A stretch of DNA of 64,000 bases from NCBI RefSeq assembly GCF_014396975.1, contig NZ_CP060719.1, positions 3,320,001 through 3,384,000 of the forward strand, in the 5' to 3' direction. This document shows, piece after piece, positions 9,206-17,805 of this stretch. The notes beneath the pieces were generated by a model. The model had not been told where the DNA came from. It made no database searches and was given only the letters and a program-made list of their open reading frames with translations. The position numbers were made by a program, and so were the translations under genes. The stretch comes from Thermomonas carbonis (GTDB taxonomy: Bacteria; Pseudomonadota; Gammaproteobacteria; Xanthomonadales; Xanthomonadaceae). How positions within the stretch are numbered: position 1 is the stretch's first letter; each line of letters opens with the position of its first letter.

Positions 9206-10032
9206 TGCAGGCGCTTGAACTGCCGGTGGAGACCGGCGATGGCCATCGTTGCGAATTGATCGCGCGCATCCCCGACGCGCCACGCGGGCGTGTGCTGTGG
9301 CTGGCCGGCATGGGCATGCCCGCGCGCCATTACCTGCCGTTCGCGGATGCATTGGCTGCACGCGGGATGGCCGTATTCCTGCACGAATGGCGCGGGATCG
9401 GTTCCAGCAACCTGCGCGCCTCGCGGGGGAACGACTGGGGTTATCGCGAATTGCTCGCCGACCTCACCGCCAGCCAGGCGATGGCGGATGCGCATGCGCC
9501 CGGCCTCCGTCGCATCGTCGGTGGCCACAGTCTCGGCGGGCAGATGTCGTGCTGCCAGTTGGGCCTGCATCCGGACAGCGCGGATGCGTTGTGGCTGGTC
9601 GCCAGCGGTGCGCCGTACTGGCGCGAGTTCGCCGCACCGAAGCGCTGGGGCCTGCTGCCCGCCTATCAGTTCATGCGCTGGCTGGCCGCACGCAATGGCT
9701 TCATGCCGGGTCGACGGATCGGCTTTGGCGGCAACGAGGCGCGCAGCGTGATCGCCGATTGGGCACGCATCGCGATCAGTGGCCATTACGCCGCGCCCGG
9801 TGTCGATGTGGACCTCGAAGCCGGCATGGCGCGCTTCACCGGCGAGCTGCGCGCGCTGACCTACGATAAAGACTGGCTGGCACCGCCGGTATCGACGGCC
9901 TTCCTCACCGGCAAATTGCCGAATGCGAAGCTGACCGCAGGGCATTTCGATGCTGCGGCGGCCGGCACCGTGGCTGACCATTACGCGTGGATCAAGACCC
10001 CCGACGCAACGGCCGACTGGCTGCTGCGCTGA
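9205..10032 (+). CDS. Alpha/beta hydrolase family protein
   Basis: 275 residues with an alpha/beta hydrolase fold. The nucleophile elbow is GGHSLGGQ (Ser near residue 112). An oxyanion-type region is LWLAGMGMPARHYLPFADAL, and a C-terminal His lies in LTAGHFDAAAAG. It resembles the uncharacterised YheT/UCP037442-like hydrolases of Xanthomonads; the substrate is unknown. The ATG overlaps the thiD stop, so translation is coupled. A decayed copy of its first about 65 codons lies at 6108-6305. It ends 4 bp from the convergent fabB stop. Confidence 0.8.
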   Translation: MQALELPVETGDGHRCELIARIPDAPRGRVLWLAGMGMPARHYLPFADALAARGMAVFLHEWRGIGSSNLRASRGNDWGYRELLADLTASQAMADAHAPGLRRIVGGHSLGGQMSCCQLGLHPDSADALWLVASGAPYWREFAAPKRWGLLPAYQFMRWLAARNGFMPGRRIGFGGNEARSVIADWARIAISGHYAAPGVDVDLEAGMARFTGELRALTYDKDWLAPPVSTAFLTGKLPNAKLTAGHFDAAAAGTVADHYAWIKTPDATADWLLR

Positions 10033-10036
10033 TCGC

Positions 10037-11257
10037 TCATATCCGCGCGAACACCACTGCGGCATTGGTGCCGCCGAAGCCGAAGCTGTTCGACATCACC
10101 GTGTCCAATTCCGCATCGCGGCTTTCGCGCACGATCGGAAAGCCCTCGCAACGCGGATCGAGCGTCTCGATGTTCGCCGAACCGGCGATGAAGCCGTCGC
10201 GCAGCATCAGCAGGCTGTAGATCGCCTCGTGCACGCTGGCCGCGCCCAGGGAATGGCCGGACAGCGCCTTGGTCGACGACAGCGGCGGCACCGCATCGCC
10301 GAATACTTCGCGCACCGCGTTCAATTCGGTGATGTCGCCGAGCGGGGTCGAGGTGCCGTGGGTGTTCAGGTAATCGATCGGACGGTCGATGCCTGCCATC
10401 GCCATGCGCATGCAACGCACCGCGCCCTCACCGCTCGGCGCGACCATGTCGGCACCGTCGCTGGTCACGCCGTAGCCGATCAGCTCGGCGTGGATATGCG
10501 CGCCGCGTGCCTTCGCGTGTTCGTAGTCTTCCAGCACCAGCATGCCGCCGCCGCCGGCGATGACGAAACCGTCGCGGTTGGTGTCGTAGGGACGCGATGC
10601 CGTGGCCGGCGTCTCGTTGAAGCTGGTGGACAAGGCACCCATCGCGTCGAACATCACGCTCATGGTCCAGTCCAGGTCTTCGCCGCCACCGGCGAACATG
10701 ATGTCCTGCGCACCGTGGTGGATCAGGTCGGCGGCCGCGCCGATGCAGTGCGCGGAGGTCGCGCAGGCAGCGGACAGCGAATAGCTGAGACCCTTGATCT
10801 TGAACGCAGTGGCGAGGTTGGCCGAGACCGTCGAACACATCGTCCGCGGCACCATGTACGGACCGACCTTGCGCACGCCGCGATCGCGCAGCAAGTCGGC
10901 GGTTTCCACCTGCCAGCGACTGGATCCGCCACCGGAACCGGCGATCAGGCCGGTGCGCGGATCGCTGGTTTGCGACTCGTCGAGGCCGGCATCTTTGATC
11001 GCGTCGCGCAGCGACACGTAACTGTATGCGGCGGCATCGCTCATGAAACGCTTGAGCTTGCGATCGATCACCGCATCGAGGTCGAGGTCGACGGCACCGC
11101 CGACCTGACTGCGCAATCCGTGCTCGGCGTGGTCGGGGAGGAAGCGGATGCCCGGCCGGCTGGCGCGCAGCGCCGACGACACCGTTTCGAGATCATTGCC
11201 CAGGCAGGACGCGATGCCCATGCCGGTCACCACCACGCGGCGCATCGTCGTACTCAC
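10037..11257 (-). CDS. fabB: Beta-ketoacyl-ACP synthase I
   Basis: A condensing enzyme of fatty acid elongation, needed to extend the cis-3-decenoyl intermediate made by FabA. It has the thiolase-fold motifs: the catalytic Cys in [16 protein letters not shown], the His in [12 protein letters not shown] and the second His in [13 protein letters not shown]. The start used is GTG at 11257, which overlaps the fabA stop (ATGTGAG) with GGAGG just upstream. ATG at 11245 ([13 protein letters not shown]) aligns exactly with the E. coli FabB N-terminus and is equally possible. It is 402 or 406 residues long, normal for the family. Confidence 0.93.
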   Translation of the reverse strand: MSTTMRRVVVTGMGIASCLGNDLETVSSALRASRPGIRFLPDHAEHGLRSQVGGAVDLDLDAVIDRKLKRFMSDAAAYSYVSLRDAIKDAGLDESQTSDPRTGLIAGSGGGSSRWQVETADLLRDRGVRKVGPYMVPRTMCSTVSANLATAFKIKGLSYSLSAACATSAHCIGAAADLIHHGAQDIMFAGGGEDLDWTMSVMFDAMGALSTSFNETPATASRPYDTNRDGFVIAGGGGMLVLEDYEHAKARGAHIHAELIGYGVTSDGADMVAPSGEGAVRCMRMAMAGIDRPIDYLNTHGTSTPLGDITELNAVREVFGDAVPPLSSTKALSGHSLGAASVHEAIYSLLMLRDGFIAGSANIETLDPRCEGFPIVRESRDAELDTVMSNSFGFGGTNAAVVFARI

Positions 11258-11768
11258 ATGGCCTCCGTCGACTGGAACAGGCCCACGCGCATGTCGCGGG
11301 CGGTGTAGATCTCGCGGCCATCCACGTAGGTGCGGCCGTCGGCGACGACCAGGCGCAGGCGCCCGCGCAGCAGGCGGCGGATGTCGATCTCGTAGCTGAC
11401 CACCTTGGCGTCCGGCAGCACTTGCCCGGTGAACTTGATCTCGCCGGCGCCCAGTGCGCGGCCACGGCCGGTTTCGCCCAGCCACGGCAGGAAGAAGCCG
11501 GTGAGTTGCCACATCGCATCCACCCCAGGCAACCGGGCATCACCGGGTCGCCGAGGAAGTGGCAGCCGAAGAACCACAGGTCCGGGTGGATGTCGAGTTC
11601 GGCGCGGATGAAGCCCTTGCCGTGCGCGCCGCCGTCATCGCTGATGTGGGTGATGCGATCGAACATGAGCATCGGCGGTGCTGGCAAGCGGGCATTGCCT
11701 TCGCCGAACAATTCACCACGGGCGCAAGCCAGCAGTTGCTCACGATCCAACGAGGAAAGACGCGTCAT
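11254..11768 (-). CDS. fabA: 3-hydroxydecanoyl-ACP dehydratase/isomerase, frameshifted
   Basis: Makes the cis double bond of unsaturated fatty acids. From ATG at 11768 it reads [20 protein letters not shown], then [17 protein letters not shown] with the catalytic His. The frame then breaks at a C run on the plus strand (11523-11526, GGGG in the gene) where one base is missing. It resumes as [18 protein letters not shown] and runs to GLFQSTEAM. The restored length is 171 residues, matching FabA (172 in E. coli). FabA is normally essential beside FabB, so the break is most likely a sequencing or assembly indel. Confidence 0.88.
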
Positions 11769-11949
11769 TGCGGGGCCCTGGACGACTAGAGCAACGATTC
11801 TAAAGGGCAGCTGCGCGACATACCTATGCGTACTGCCTACATGAATGATCTCCACCCGCCATACCTCGGCGAACGTTGGAAACGAAACCACTGCGACATC
11901 CGCGGCGCAGCCGTATTAAGCTTCGGGTTCCCCACGCCGGAACCCATCC

Positions 11950-13419
11950 GTGACGCATGCCGCGCCCGCTTCGCTACTGACCATCTTCGGCGCCACCGGC
12001 GACCTCGCGCGGCGCATGCTGCTGCCCTCGCTGTACAGCCTGCAGGCCGAGCAGCTGTTGCCGGCGAACCTGCGCATCCTGGGTACCGCGCGCAGCGAAC
12101 TCGACCGCGAAGGCTTCGCCAACCTCGTCTCGGCCAGCATCGCCGACCGCATTGCCGCAGCGGAACGCAACGATGCCGCGCTGCGCGGTTTGCTGGATCG
12201 ACTCGACTATGCCGCGGCAAGCGTCGACGACGATGCCTCGATGGCCGCGCTGGCGTCGAAGGTGCAAGCGCTGCGCGACGGCGACGTGCTGTATCACATG
12301 AGTACCGCGCCGAAATTCTACGGTCCCGCCTGCCAGTCCCTTGCTGCGCACGGTGCTGCCGGTGCCGGCACTCGCGTGATGCTGGAGAAGCCGATCGGCA
12401 AGGACCTCGCTTCTGCCATCGCGATAAATGACAGCGTTGCCATGGCCTTCGACGAGGAGCGGATTTACCGCGTCGATCACTACCTGGGCAAGGAAGGCGT
12501 GCAGAACCTGATCGCCTTGCGCTTCGGCAATGCATTGTTCGAACCGCTGTGGAATGCGCGGCATATCGAGCAGGTGCAGATCACCGTCGGCGAGACCGTC
12601 GGCGTCGAAGGGCGTGGCGATTACTACGACGATTCCGGTGCGCTGCGCGACATGCTGCAGAACCATCTGCTGCAACTGCTGTGCCTGGTGGCGATGGAGC
12701 CGCCGGCCAAGTTCGACCCGACCGCGGTGCGCAACGAGAAGATCAAGGTGCTGCGCTCGCTGCGCCCGATCGGTCGCGAACAGGTCGCGCACGAATCGGT
12801 CGCCGGGCAGTACACCGCGGGTGCCAGCGACGGCGTCGCGGTCCCCGGCTACGCGGACGAACTGGGTCGCAGCAGCCGCACCGAAACCTTCGTCGCCCTG
12901 CGCGCGCACGTGGACAACTGGCGTTGGTCCGGCGTGCCGTTCTACCTGCGCACCGGCAAGCGGCTGCCCTCGCGCAGCACCGAGATCTACATCCAGTTCC
13001 GCAAGGTGCCGTATTCGATCTTCGGTGGCCGTACCGCCAGCGACATGCAGCCCAACGGCTTGTTGATTCGCCTGCAGCCGGAAGAGCGCATCGAACTCGA
13101 CCTGATGGCGAAGACACCGGGGCTCGACCGCAGTGGCCTGCGCTTGTCGCAGGTCGGCCTGGACCTGGACTTCCACGAGGAGTTCGCCAACGCGCGCAAG
13201 CGCATCGCCTACGAACGCCTGTACCTGGATGCGATCGAAGGCAACGGCACCCTGTTCGTGCGCCGCGACGAAACCGAAGCCGCGTGGCAATGGGTCGATG
13301 CGATCGCCGATGGCTGGCGCGCGGCGGGGATCACGCCAAGGCCGTACCCGGCCGGCACCTGGGGTCCGGGCGCGGCGGTCTCGCTGACCGAACGCCACGG
13401 CCACGGCTGGCGGGAATAA
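11950..13419 (+). CDS. zwf: Glucose-6-phosphate 1-dehydrogenase
   Basis: Oxidises glucose-6-phosphate to 6-phosphogluconolactone with NADP+/NAD+. 489 residues, full length. The nucleotide-binding motif is IFGATGDLARRMLLPSL near the N-terminus, and the active-site signature is YRVDHYLGKEGVQNL. The GTG at 11950 has GGAAC 6 bp upstream and gives MTHAAPAS. It is the first gene of an Entner-Doudoroff run (zwf-pgl-edd-glk-eda) with gaps of 6 bp or less or overlaps, so it is probably one operon. The promoter lies in the 181 bp shared with divergent fabA. Confidence 0.96.
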   Translation: MTHAAPASLLTIFGATGDLARRMLLPSLYSLQAEQLLPANLRILGTARSELDREGFANLVSASIADRIAAAERNDAALRGLLDRLDYAAASVDDDASMAALASKVQALRDGDVLYHMSTAPKFYGPACQSLAAHGAAGAGTRVMLEKPIGKDLASAIAINDSVAMAFDEERIYRVDHYLGKEGVQNLIALRFGNALFEPLWNARHIEQVQITVGETVGVEGRGDYYDDSGALRDMLQNHLLQLLCLVAMEPPAKFDPTAVRNEKIKVLRSLRPIGREQVAHESVAGQYTAGASDGVAVPGYADELGRSSRTETFVALRAHVDNWRWSGVPFYLRTGKRLPSRSTEIYIQFRKVPYSIFGGRTASDMQPNGLLIRLQPEERIELDLMAKTPGLDRSGLRLSQVGLDLDFHEEFANARKRIAYERLYLDAIEGNGTLFVRRDETEAAWQWVDAIADGWRAAGITPRPYPAGTWGPGAAVSLTERHGHGWRE

Positions 13420-13423
13420 CGAA

Positions 13424-14122
13424 ATGCCGTGGATCGAACACGACCATGCCGATGTCGCTGCGCTCGTCTCGCACGTGACCGAGGCGTTCGTCGATGCCTG
13501 CCGCACCGCCATCCACGCACGCGGGCAGGCCTGGTTGGCGCTCGCGGGCGGACGCACGCCGTTGCCGGTGTACGCGCAACTCGCCGCTGCGAATCTGGGT
13601 GGCGTGGTCAGTGCGATCCCCACCGACGAACGCTGCGTGCCGCACGACCACCCGGCCTGCAACCTGCGCGCGCTGCGCGAGGCATTCGCCGCCGATGCCA
13701 ACATCGTCCCGAATGCACTCACCCGTGAGGATGGCGATGTCGATGCCTCGCTTGCGCAATCGCGCGCATTGCTCGCGGTGAATCCGCAACCGTTCGATGC
13801 GGTGCTGCTGGGCATGGGCGCGGATGGCCATTTCGCCTCGCTGTTTCCCGGCGCGGAAAACCTGGCCGAGGGGCTTGCGACGGCATCCGGCATCGACGCC
13901 ATCGCCACCCTGCCCGACCCGCTGCCGCCGGAAGCGCCGTTCGCGCGGATCAGCCTGACCCTGCCGCGACTGCTGCATGCGCGCGACATCCATCTGGTCG
14001 TCACCGGTGCCGACAAGCGCGTGGTGTTGCGACAGGCACAAGCAGATCCCGATTGCGCCTTCCCGGTGACCACGCTGTTGCATGCGCCCGGTCGCCACGT
14101 CCACATCCACTGGAGTCCTTGA
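13424..14122 (+). CDS. pgl: 6-phosphogluconolactonase
   Basis: Hydrolyses 6-phosphogluconolactone to 6-phosphogluconate. 232 residues of the DevB/NagB-like type. It shows WLALAGGRTPLPVYAQLA, the signature VSAIPTDERCVPHDHPACNL, and LLGMGADGHFASLFPGA with its conserved Gly-His. It starts 4 bp after the zwf stop. This is the second step of the operon pathway. Confidence 0.95.
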   Translation: MPWIEHDHADVAALVSHVTEAFVDACRTAIHARGQAWLALAGGRTPLPVYAQLAAANLGGVVSAIPTDERCVPHDHPACNLRALREAFAADANIVPNALTREDGDVDASLAQSRALLAVNPQPFDAVLLGMGADGHFASLFPGAENLAEGLATASGIDAIATLPDPLPPEAPFARISLTLPRLLHARDIHLVVTGADKRVVLRQAQADPDCAFPVTTLLHAPGRHVHIHWSP

Positions 14123-14125
14123 ACG

Positions 14126-15979
14126 ATGCCCCTGCTTCCCGCCATCGAGCGTGTCACCTCGCGCATCGCCGACCGCAGCCGGCGCCTGCGTGGCGACTAC
14201 CTGGCGCGGATGGACGCGGCGCGCGAGGCCGGCCCGGCGCGGCGCGAACTGTCCTGCGGCAACCTGGCGCATGGCTTCGCCGCATCGGGCGTGGACAAGC
14301 CGATGTTGCGCGAAGGTGCCGGCGGCAACATCGGCATCATCACGTCGTACAACGACATGCTCAGCGCGCATCAGCCGATGGAGCACTACCCCACGCTGAT
14401 CCGCATGGCCGCGCGCAATGCCGGCGGCAGCGCGCAGGTCGCGGGCGGCGTGCCGGCGATGTGCGACGGCGTCACCCAGGGCCGCACCGGCATGGAGCTG
14501 TCGCTGTTCTCGCGCGACGCCATCGCCATGGCCACCGCAATCTCGCTGTCGCACGACATGTTCGATGCGGTGCTGTGCCTGGGCGTGTGCGACAAGATCG
14601 TGCCCGGCCTGCTGATCGGCGCGTTGAGCTACGGGCATTTGCCGGTCATCTTCATCCCTGCCGGACCGATGCCGTCCGGAATCCCCAACAAGCAGAAGGC
14701 CGAGGTTCGCCAGCGTTACGCATTGGGCCAGGCAAGTCGTGACGAGTTGCTCGAAGCCGAAGCGGCGTCGTATCACTCGCCCGGCACCTGCACGTTCTAC
14801 GGCACCGCCAATTCCAACCAGATGCTGATGGAAGTGATGGGCCTGCACATGCCGGGCAGCGCCTTCGTCCCGCCGAACACGCCGCTGCGCGATGCGCTGA
14901 CCGTGGCCGCCACGGAACAGTCGCTGCGCATCACCGCGCTCGGCAACGATTACCGACCGCTGGCGCGCACCATCGACGAGAAAGCCATCGTCAACGCAAT
15001 GGTCGGGTTGGCCGCCACCGGCGGCTCCACCAATCACGCGCTGCATCTCGTCGCGATGGCGCGCGCGGCCGGCGTGCTGATCGACTGGACCGATCTCGAC
15101 GAACTCTCGCAGGCCACGCCGCTGCTGGCGCGCGTGTATCCGAACGGATCCGCCGACGTGAATCATTTCGAGGCCGCCGGCGGCCTGGGCCTGGTGATCA
15201 ACGAGCTGCTGGATGCCGGCCTGCTGCATGGCGATGTCGCCTGCGTGCACGGCGGCGACTTGCGCCAGCAGGCGATGCAACCGTGGCTCGACGACCTGAC
15301 CTTGCGTTGGCGCAACGCGCCGGCCACGTCGTTGGACGACAACGTGGTGCGTGGCGTGGCCGCGCCGTTCGACAGCGAAGGCGGCCTGCGCTGCCTGCAG
15401 GGCAACCTCGGCCGCGCGGTGGTCAAGATTTCCGCGGTCGCCCCCGAATTGCGCCGCATCGAAGCACCGGCACGCATCTTCGAATCGCAGGACGCATTAC
15501 TGGCCGCGTTCAAGGCCGGACAACTCGACAAGCGCGATGGCTTCGCGGGGGATTTCGTCGCAGTCGTGCGCGGCCAGGGCCCGCGCGCGAACGGCATGCC
15601 CGAATTGCACAAGCTCACCCCGACGCTGGCCGCCTTGCAGGATCGCGGCCAACGCGTCGCCCTGCTCACCGACGGCCGCATGTCCGGTGCGTCGGGCAAG
15701 GTGCTGGCGGCGATCCACGTCACTCCGGAAGCCGCCGATGCCGGCCCGCTGTCGAAACTGCGCGAGGGCGACATCGTCCGCATCGATGGCGACGCCGGCA
15801 CGATGGAAGCATTGGTCGATGCCGACACCTGGGCCGCACGCGAGGCCGTGCGCCCTGCACTGGCCGACAACCACATCGGCCATGGCCGCGAGTTGTTCGC
15901 GATGATGCGCAAGCAGGTCGGCTCCGCCGAACAGGGCGCATGCGCGCTGTTCCTCGACGAGGACGAGGGCAGGCCATGA
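14126..15979 (+). CDS. edd: Phosphogluconate dehydratase
   Basis: Dehydrates 6-phosphogluconate to 2-keto-3-deoxy-6-phosphogluconate, the key Entner-Doudoroff step. 617 residues of the IlvD/Edd Fe-S dehydratase family. It shows [57 protein letters not shown] and [13 protein letters not shown], with cysteines placed as for an iron-sulfur cluster, and a C-terminal [23 protein letters not shown] precedes the ATG at 14126. The stop overlaps the glk start (ATGA). Confidence 0.96.
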   Translation: MPLLPAIERVTSRIADRSRRLRGDYLARMDAAREAGPARRELSCGNLAHGFAASGVDKPMLREGAGGNIGIITSYNDMLSAHQPMEHYPTLIRMAARNAGGSAQVAGGVPAMCDGVTQGRTGMELSLFSRDAIAMATAISLSHDMFDAVLCLGVCDKIVPGLLIGALSYGHLPVIFIPAGPMPSGIPNKQKAEVRQRYALGQASRDELLEAEAASYHSPGTCTFYGTANSNQMLMEVMGLHMPGSAFVPPNTPLRDALTVAATEQSLRITALGNDYRPLARTIDEKAIVNAMVGLAATGGSTNHALHLVAMARAAGVLIDWTDLDELSQATPLLARVYPNGSADVNHFEAAGGLGLVINELLDAGLLHGDVACVHGGDLRQQAMQPWLDDLTLRWRNAPATSLDDNVVRGVAAPFDSEGGLRCLQGNLGRAVVKISAVAPELRRIEAPARIFESQDALLAAFKAGQLDKRDGFAGDFVAVVRGQGPRANGMPELHKLTPTLAALQDRGQRVALLTDGRMSGASGKVLAAIHVTPEAADAGPLSKLREGDIVRIDGDAGTMEALVDADTWAAREAVRPALADNHIGHGRELFAMMRKQVGSAEQGACALFLDEDEGRP

Positions 15980-17010
15980 GCGAAAACTCGCTCGCGCTGG
16001 TCGGTCACATCGGTGGTACCAATGCGCGATTCGCGCTGACCGACCTGTCGTCGCCGACCATCGAATTGCTGGAATCGAAGTCGCTGCCGAATGCGGACTT
16101 CGCAAGCATGCAGCACGCGATCGAGCACTACCTGTCCGGCGTCAGCGCCAGGCCGGCGCGGGCCGCGCTGGCGGTCGCCTGCCCGGTCGGCAGCGACGAG
16201 ATCCGTCTGACCAATCGCGCCTGGTCGTTCAGCCGCAGCGAATTGCAGCGCACGCTGGGGCTCGACGAATTGCGCATGCTCAACGACTTCGGGGCGGTCG
16301 CTTGGGCGATCCCGGCGCTGCAGCCGGAACACCTGGTGACCCTGCATGGCCCTTCGGCAGGCTCATCAGGGCAGGCTCCATCGCCGCTGCGCGGCCCGAT
16401 CAGCGTGCTCGGCCCGGGCACTGGCCTGGGCGTTGCCCTGATCGTCGGCTCGCACGAGCACGGCTGGCATGCGGTCGAAACCGAAGGCGGCCATGTCGGG
16501 TTCTCGCCGGTCGGCGACGAGGAACGCGCGATCTCCGCCTGGCTCACCGCACAGCACGGCCGCACCTCGACCGAACGCCTGCTGTGCGGCAAGGGATTGT
16601 CCGAAATCGATGTGGTCCTGCGCGGTGCCAGCGCGGTGCTGCCGGGACCGTCGCTGCTTCCGGGTGAAACATCACTGCTCAAGCCGGCACTGCGCGAACC
16701 TGCGGAGATCGTCGCCGCCGCGCTGGAAGGACATGATCAGGCCGCGCGGCGCACACTCGCACGGTTCTGCTCGGTGTTGGGCAGCGTGGCCGGCGACTGC
16801 GCGCTCATCCACGGTGCGCGCACGGTGGTGATCGCCGGCGGCATCATCCCGCGCTTCATCCCGTTCCTGCGCGCCAGCGCGTTCCGCGAGCGTTTCCTGG
16901 CCAAGGGCCGCATGGCCGCGCTGCTGGAATCGGTGCCGATCCACGTCATCACCCATCCCCATCCCGGCCTGCTCGGTGCCGCCACCGCACTGCGCGCCAA
17001 GGAGTTCTGA
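15976..17010 (+). CDS. glk: Glucokinase
   Basis: Phosphorylates glucose with ATP, feeding zwf. 344 residues of the bacterial Glk family. The phosphate-1 loop is [17 protein letters not shown] and the sugar/ATP region is [16 protein letters not shown] with [16 protein letters not shown]. The ATG at 15976 overlaps the edd stop. Between LVTLHG and [10 protein letters not shown] there is an unusual loop ([15 protein letters not shown]), encoded by a stretch at about 16350-16380 that resembles a dispersed genomic repeat inserted in frame. A product is still expected. In this locus it would capture glucose released from maltodextrins. Confidence 0.93.
   Translation: MSENSLALVGHIGGTNARFALTDLSSPTIELLESKSLPNADFASMQHAIEHYLSGVSARPARAALAVACPVGSDEIRLTNRAWSFSRSELQRTLGLDELRMLNDFGAVAWAIPALQPEHLVTLHGPSAGSSGQAPSPLRGPISVLGPGTGLGVALIVGSHEHGWHAVETEGGHVGFSPVGDEERAISAWLTAQHGRTSTERLLCGKGLSEIDVVLRGASAVLPGPSLLPGETSLLKPALREPAEIVAAALEGHDQAARRTLARFCSVLGSVAGDCALIHGARTVVIAGGIIPRFIPFLRASAFRERFLAKGRMAALLESVPIHVITHPHPGLLGAATALRAKEF
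16350..16380 (+). repeat. Dispersed-repeat-like segment inside glk
   Basis: CCCTTCGGCAGGCTCA followed by CAGGGCAGGCTC resembles the CCCTTCGACAGGCTCAGGG type repeats scattered in many GC-rich proteobacterial genomes. Its length leaves the glk frame open and adds about 10 residues. The identification is by pattern memory only; no second copy was seen in this window. Confidence 0.4.
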
Positions 17011-17015
17011 GTCCG

Positions 17016-17663
17016 ATGTTCGATACCGCCCGCCATAGCCAACTGGTCGATGCCGTGTTCGACCTTGCCCCGGTGATCCCGGTGCTCGCCATCGACCGCA
17101 TCGAGGACGCGCTGCCGCTGTGCCGCGCGCTCGCGGACAACGGCCTGCCGGTGCTGGAGATCACCCTGCGCACCGCCTGCGCCCTGGATGCCATCGCCCT
17201 GGTCGCGCGCGAATTGCCGCAGGCCTGCGTCGGTGCCGGCACCGTGCTGTCGGCCACCGATCTCGCCAACGTCGCCGATGCCGGCGCGCGCTTCGCGATC
17301 TCGCCCGGTGCCACCGACGCGCTGTTCGATGCCGCGAAAGCCAGCCGCACGCCGCTGATCCCGGGCATCGCCACCGCCAGCGAACTGATGCGCGGAATGG
17401 AACATGGTTGGCGGCGGTTCAAGTTCTTCCCGGCCGAATCCAGCGGCGGCATCGGCGCATTGAAAGGCTTCGGTGGACCGCTGCCGATGGCGCGGTTCTG
17501 CCCCACCGGTGGCATCGATGCGGCGAAGGCCCCCGCCTATCTCGCATTGCCGAACGTCGCCTGCGTCGGCGGTTCGTGGATGGTGCCGGCAGATGCGGTG
17601 AAGGCGGGCGACTGGGCACGCATCGGTGCGCTGGCCGCCGAGGCCGCTTCGCTGAAACGCTGA
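17016..17663 (+). CDS. eda: KDPG aldolase (2-dehydro-3-deoxy-phosphogluconate aldolase)
   Basis: Cleaves KDPG to pyruvate and glyceraldehyde-3-phosphate. 215 residues, TIM barrel. The catalytic Glu lies in GLPVLEITLRTACALDAI and the Schiff-base Lys in RRFKFFPAESSGGIGALKGF; phosphate binding is at RFCPTGGID. It starts 5 bp after glk. It is the last gene of the operon and is followed by a hairpin terminator at 17701. Together with zwf, pgl, edd and glk it gives a complete Entner-Doudoroff route from free glucose. Confidence 0.96.
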   Translation: MFDTARHSQLVDAVFDLAPVIPVLAIDRIEDALPLCRALADNGLPVLEITLRTACALDAIALVARELPQACVGAGTVLSATDLANVADAGARFAISPGATDALFDAAKASRTPLIPGIATASELMRGMEHGWRRFKFFPAESSGGIGALKGFGGPLPMARFCPTGGIDAAKAPAYLALPNVACVGGSWMVPADAVKAGDWARIGALAAEAASLKR

Positions 17664-17700
17664 GGCAGCACGACGGCGACACTCGCCTGGTCAAACGTAA

Positions 17701-17721
17701 AAGCCGGCTGCGTGCCGGCTT
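17701..17721 (+). terminator. Hairpin terminator after eda
   Basis: AAGCCGGC-TGCGT-GCCGGCTT forms an 8-bp stem 37 bp after the eda stop. The A and T residues flanking it could allow termination in both directions, but the T tract is short. Confidence 0.65.
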
Positions 17722-17754
17722 CTACATGCACGTTCTGCAATCCGCAAATGAAAA

Positions 17755-17778
17755 CCCCCGCCTCTTGCGAGGCGGGGG
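17755..17778 (-). terminator. Rho-independent terminator of the TonB receptor gene
   Basis: CCCCCGCCTC-TTGC-GAGGCGGGGG is a perfect 10-bp stem. On the minus strand it is followed by TTTT (17751-17754), and it lies 27 bp after the receptor stop codon, so it ends that transcript. Confidence 0.8.
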
Positions 17779-17805
17779 CCGGTTGCCACCCGGGAGGGAG
17801 GGCAA

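Noticed and set aside
11826..12431. Open frame starting [10 protein letters not shown] between fabA and zwf
   Set aside because: It runs mostly through zwf in the wrong frame, with Arg-rich composition typical of shadows in GC-rich genes.
11974..14166. 730-residue minus-strand frame opposite zwf-pgl
   Set aside because: Long antisense frames are common in GC-rich coding DNA; zwf and pgl on the plus strand have full family motifs.
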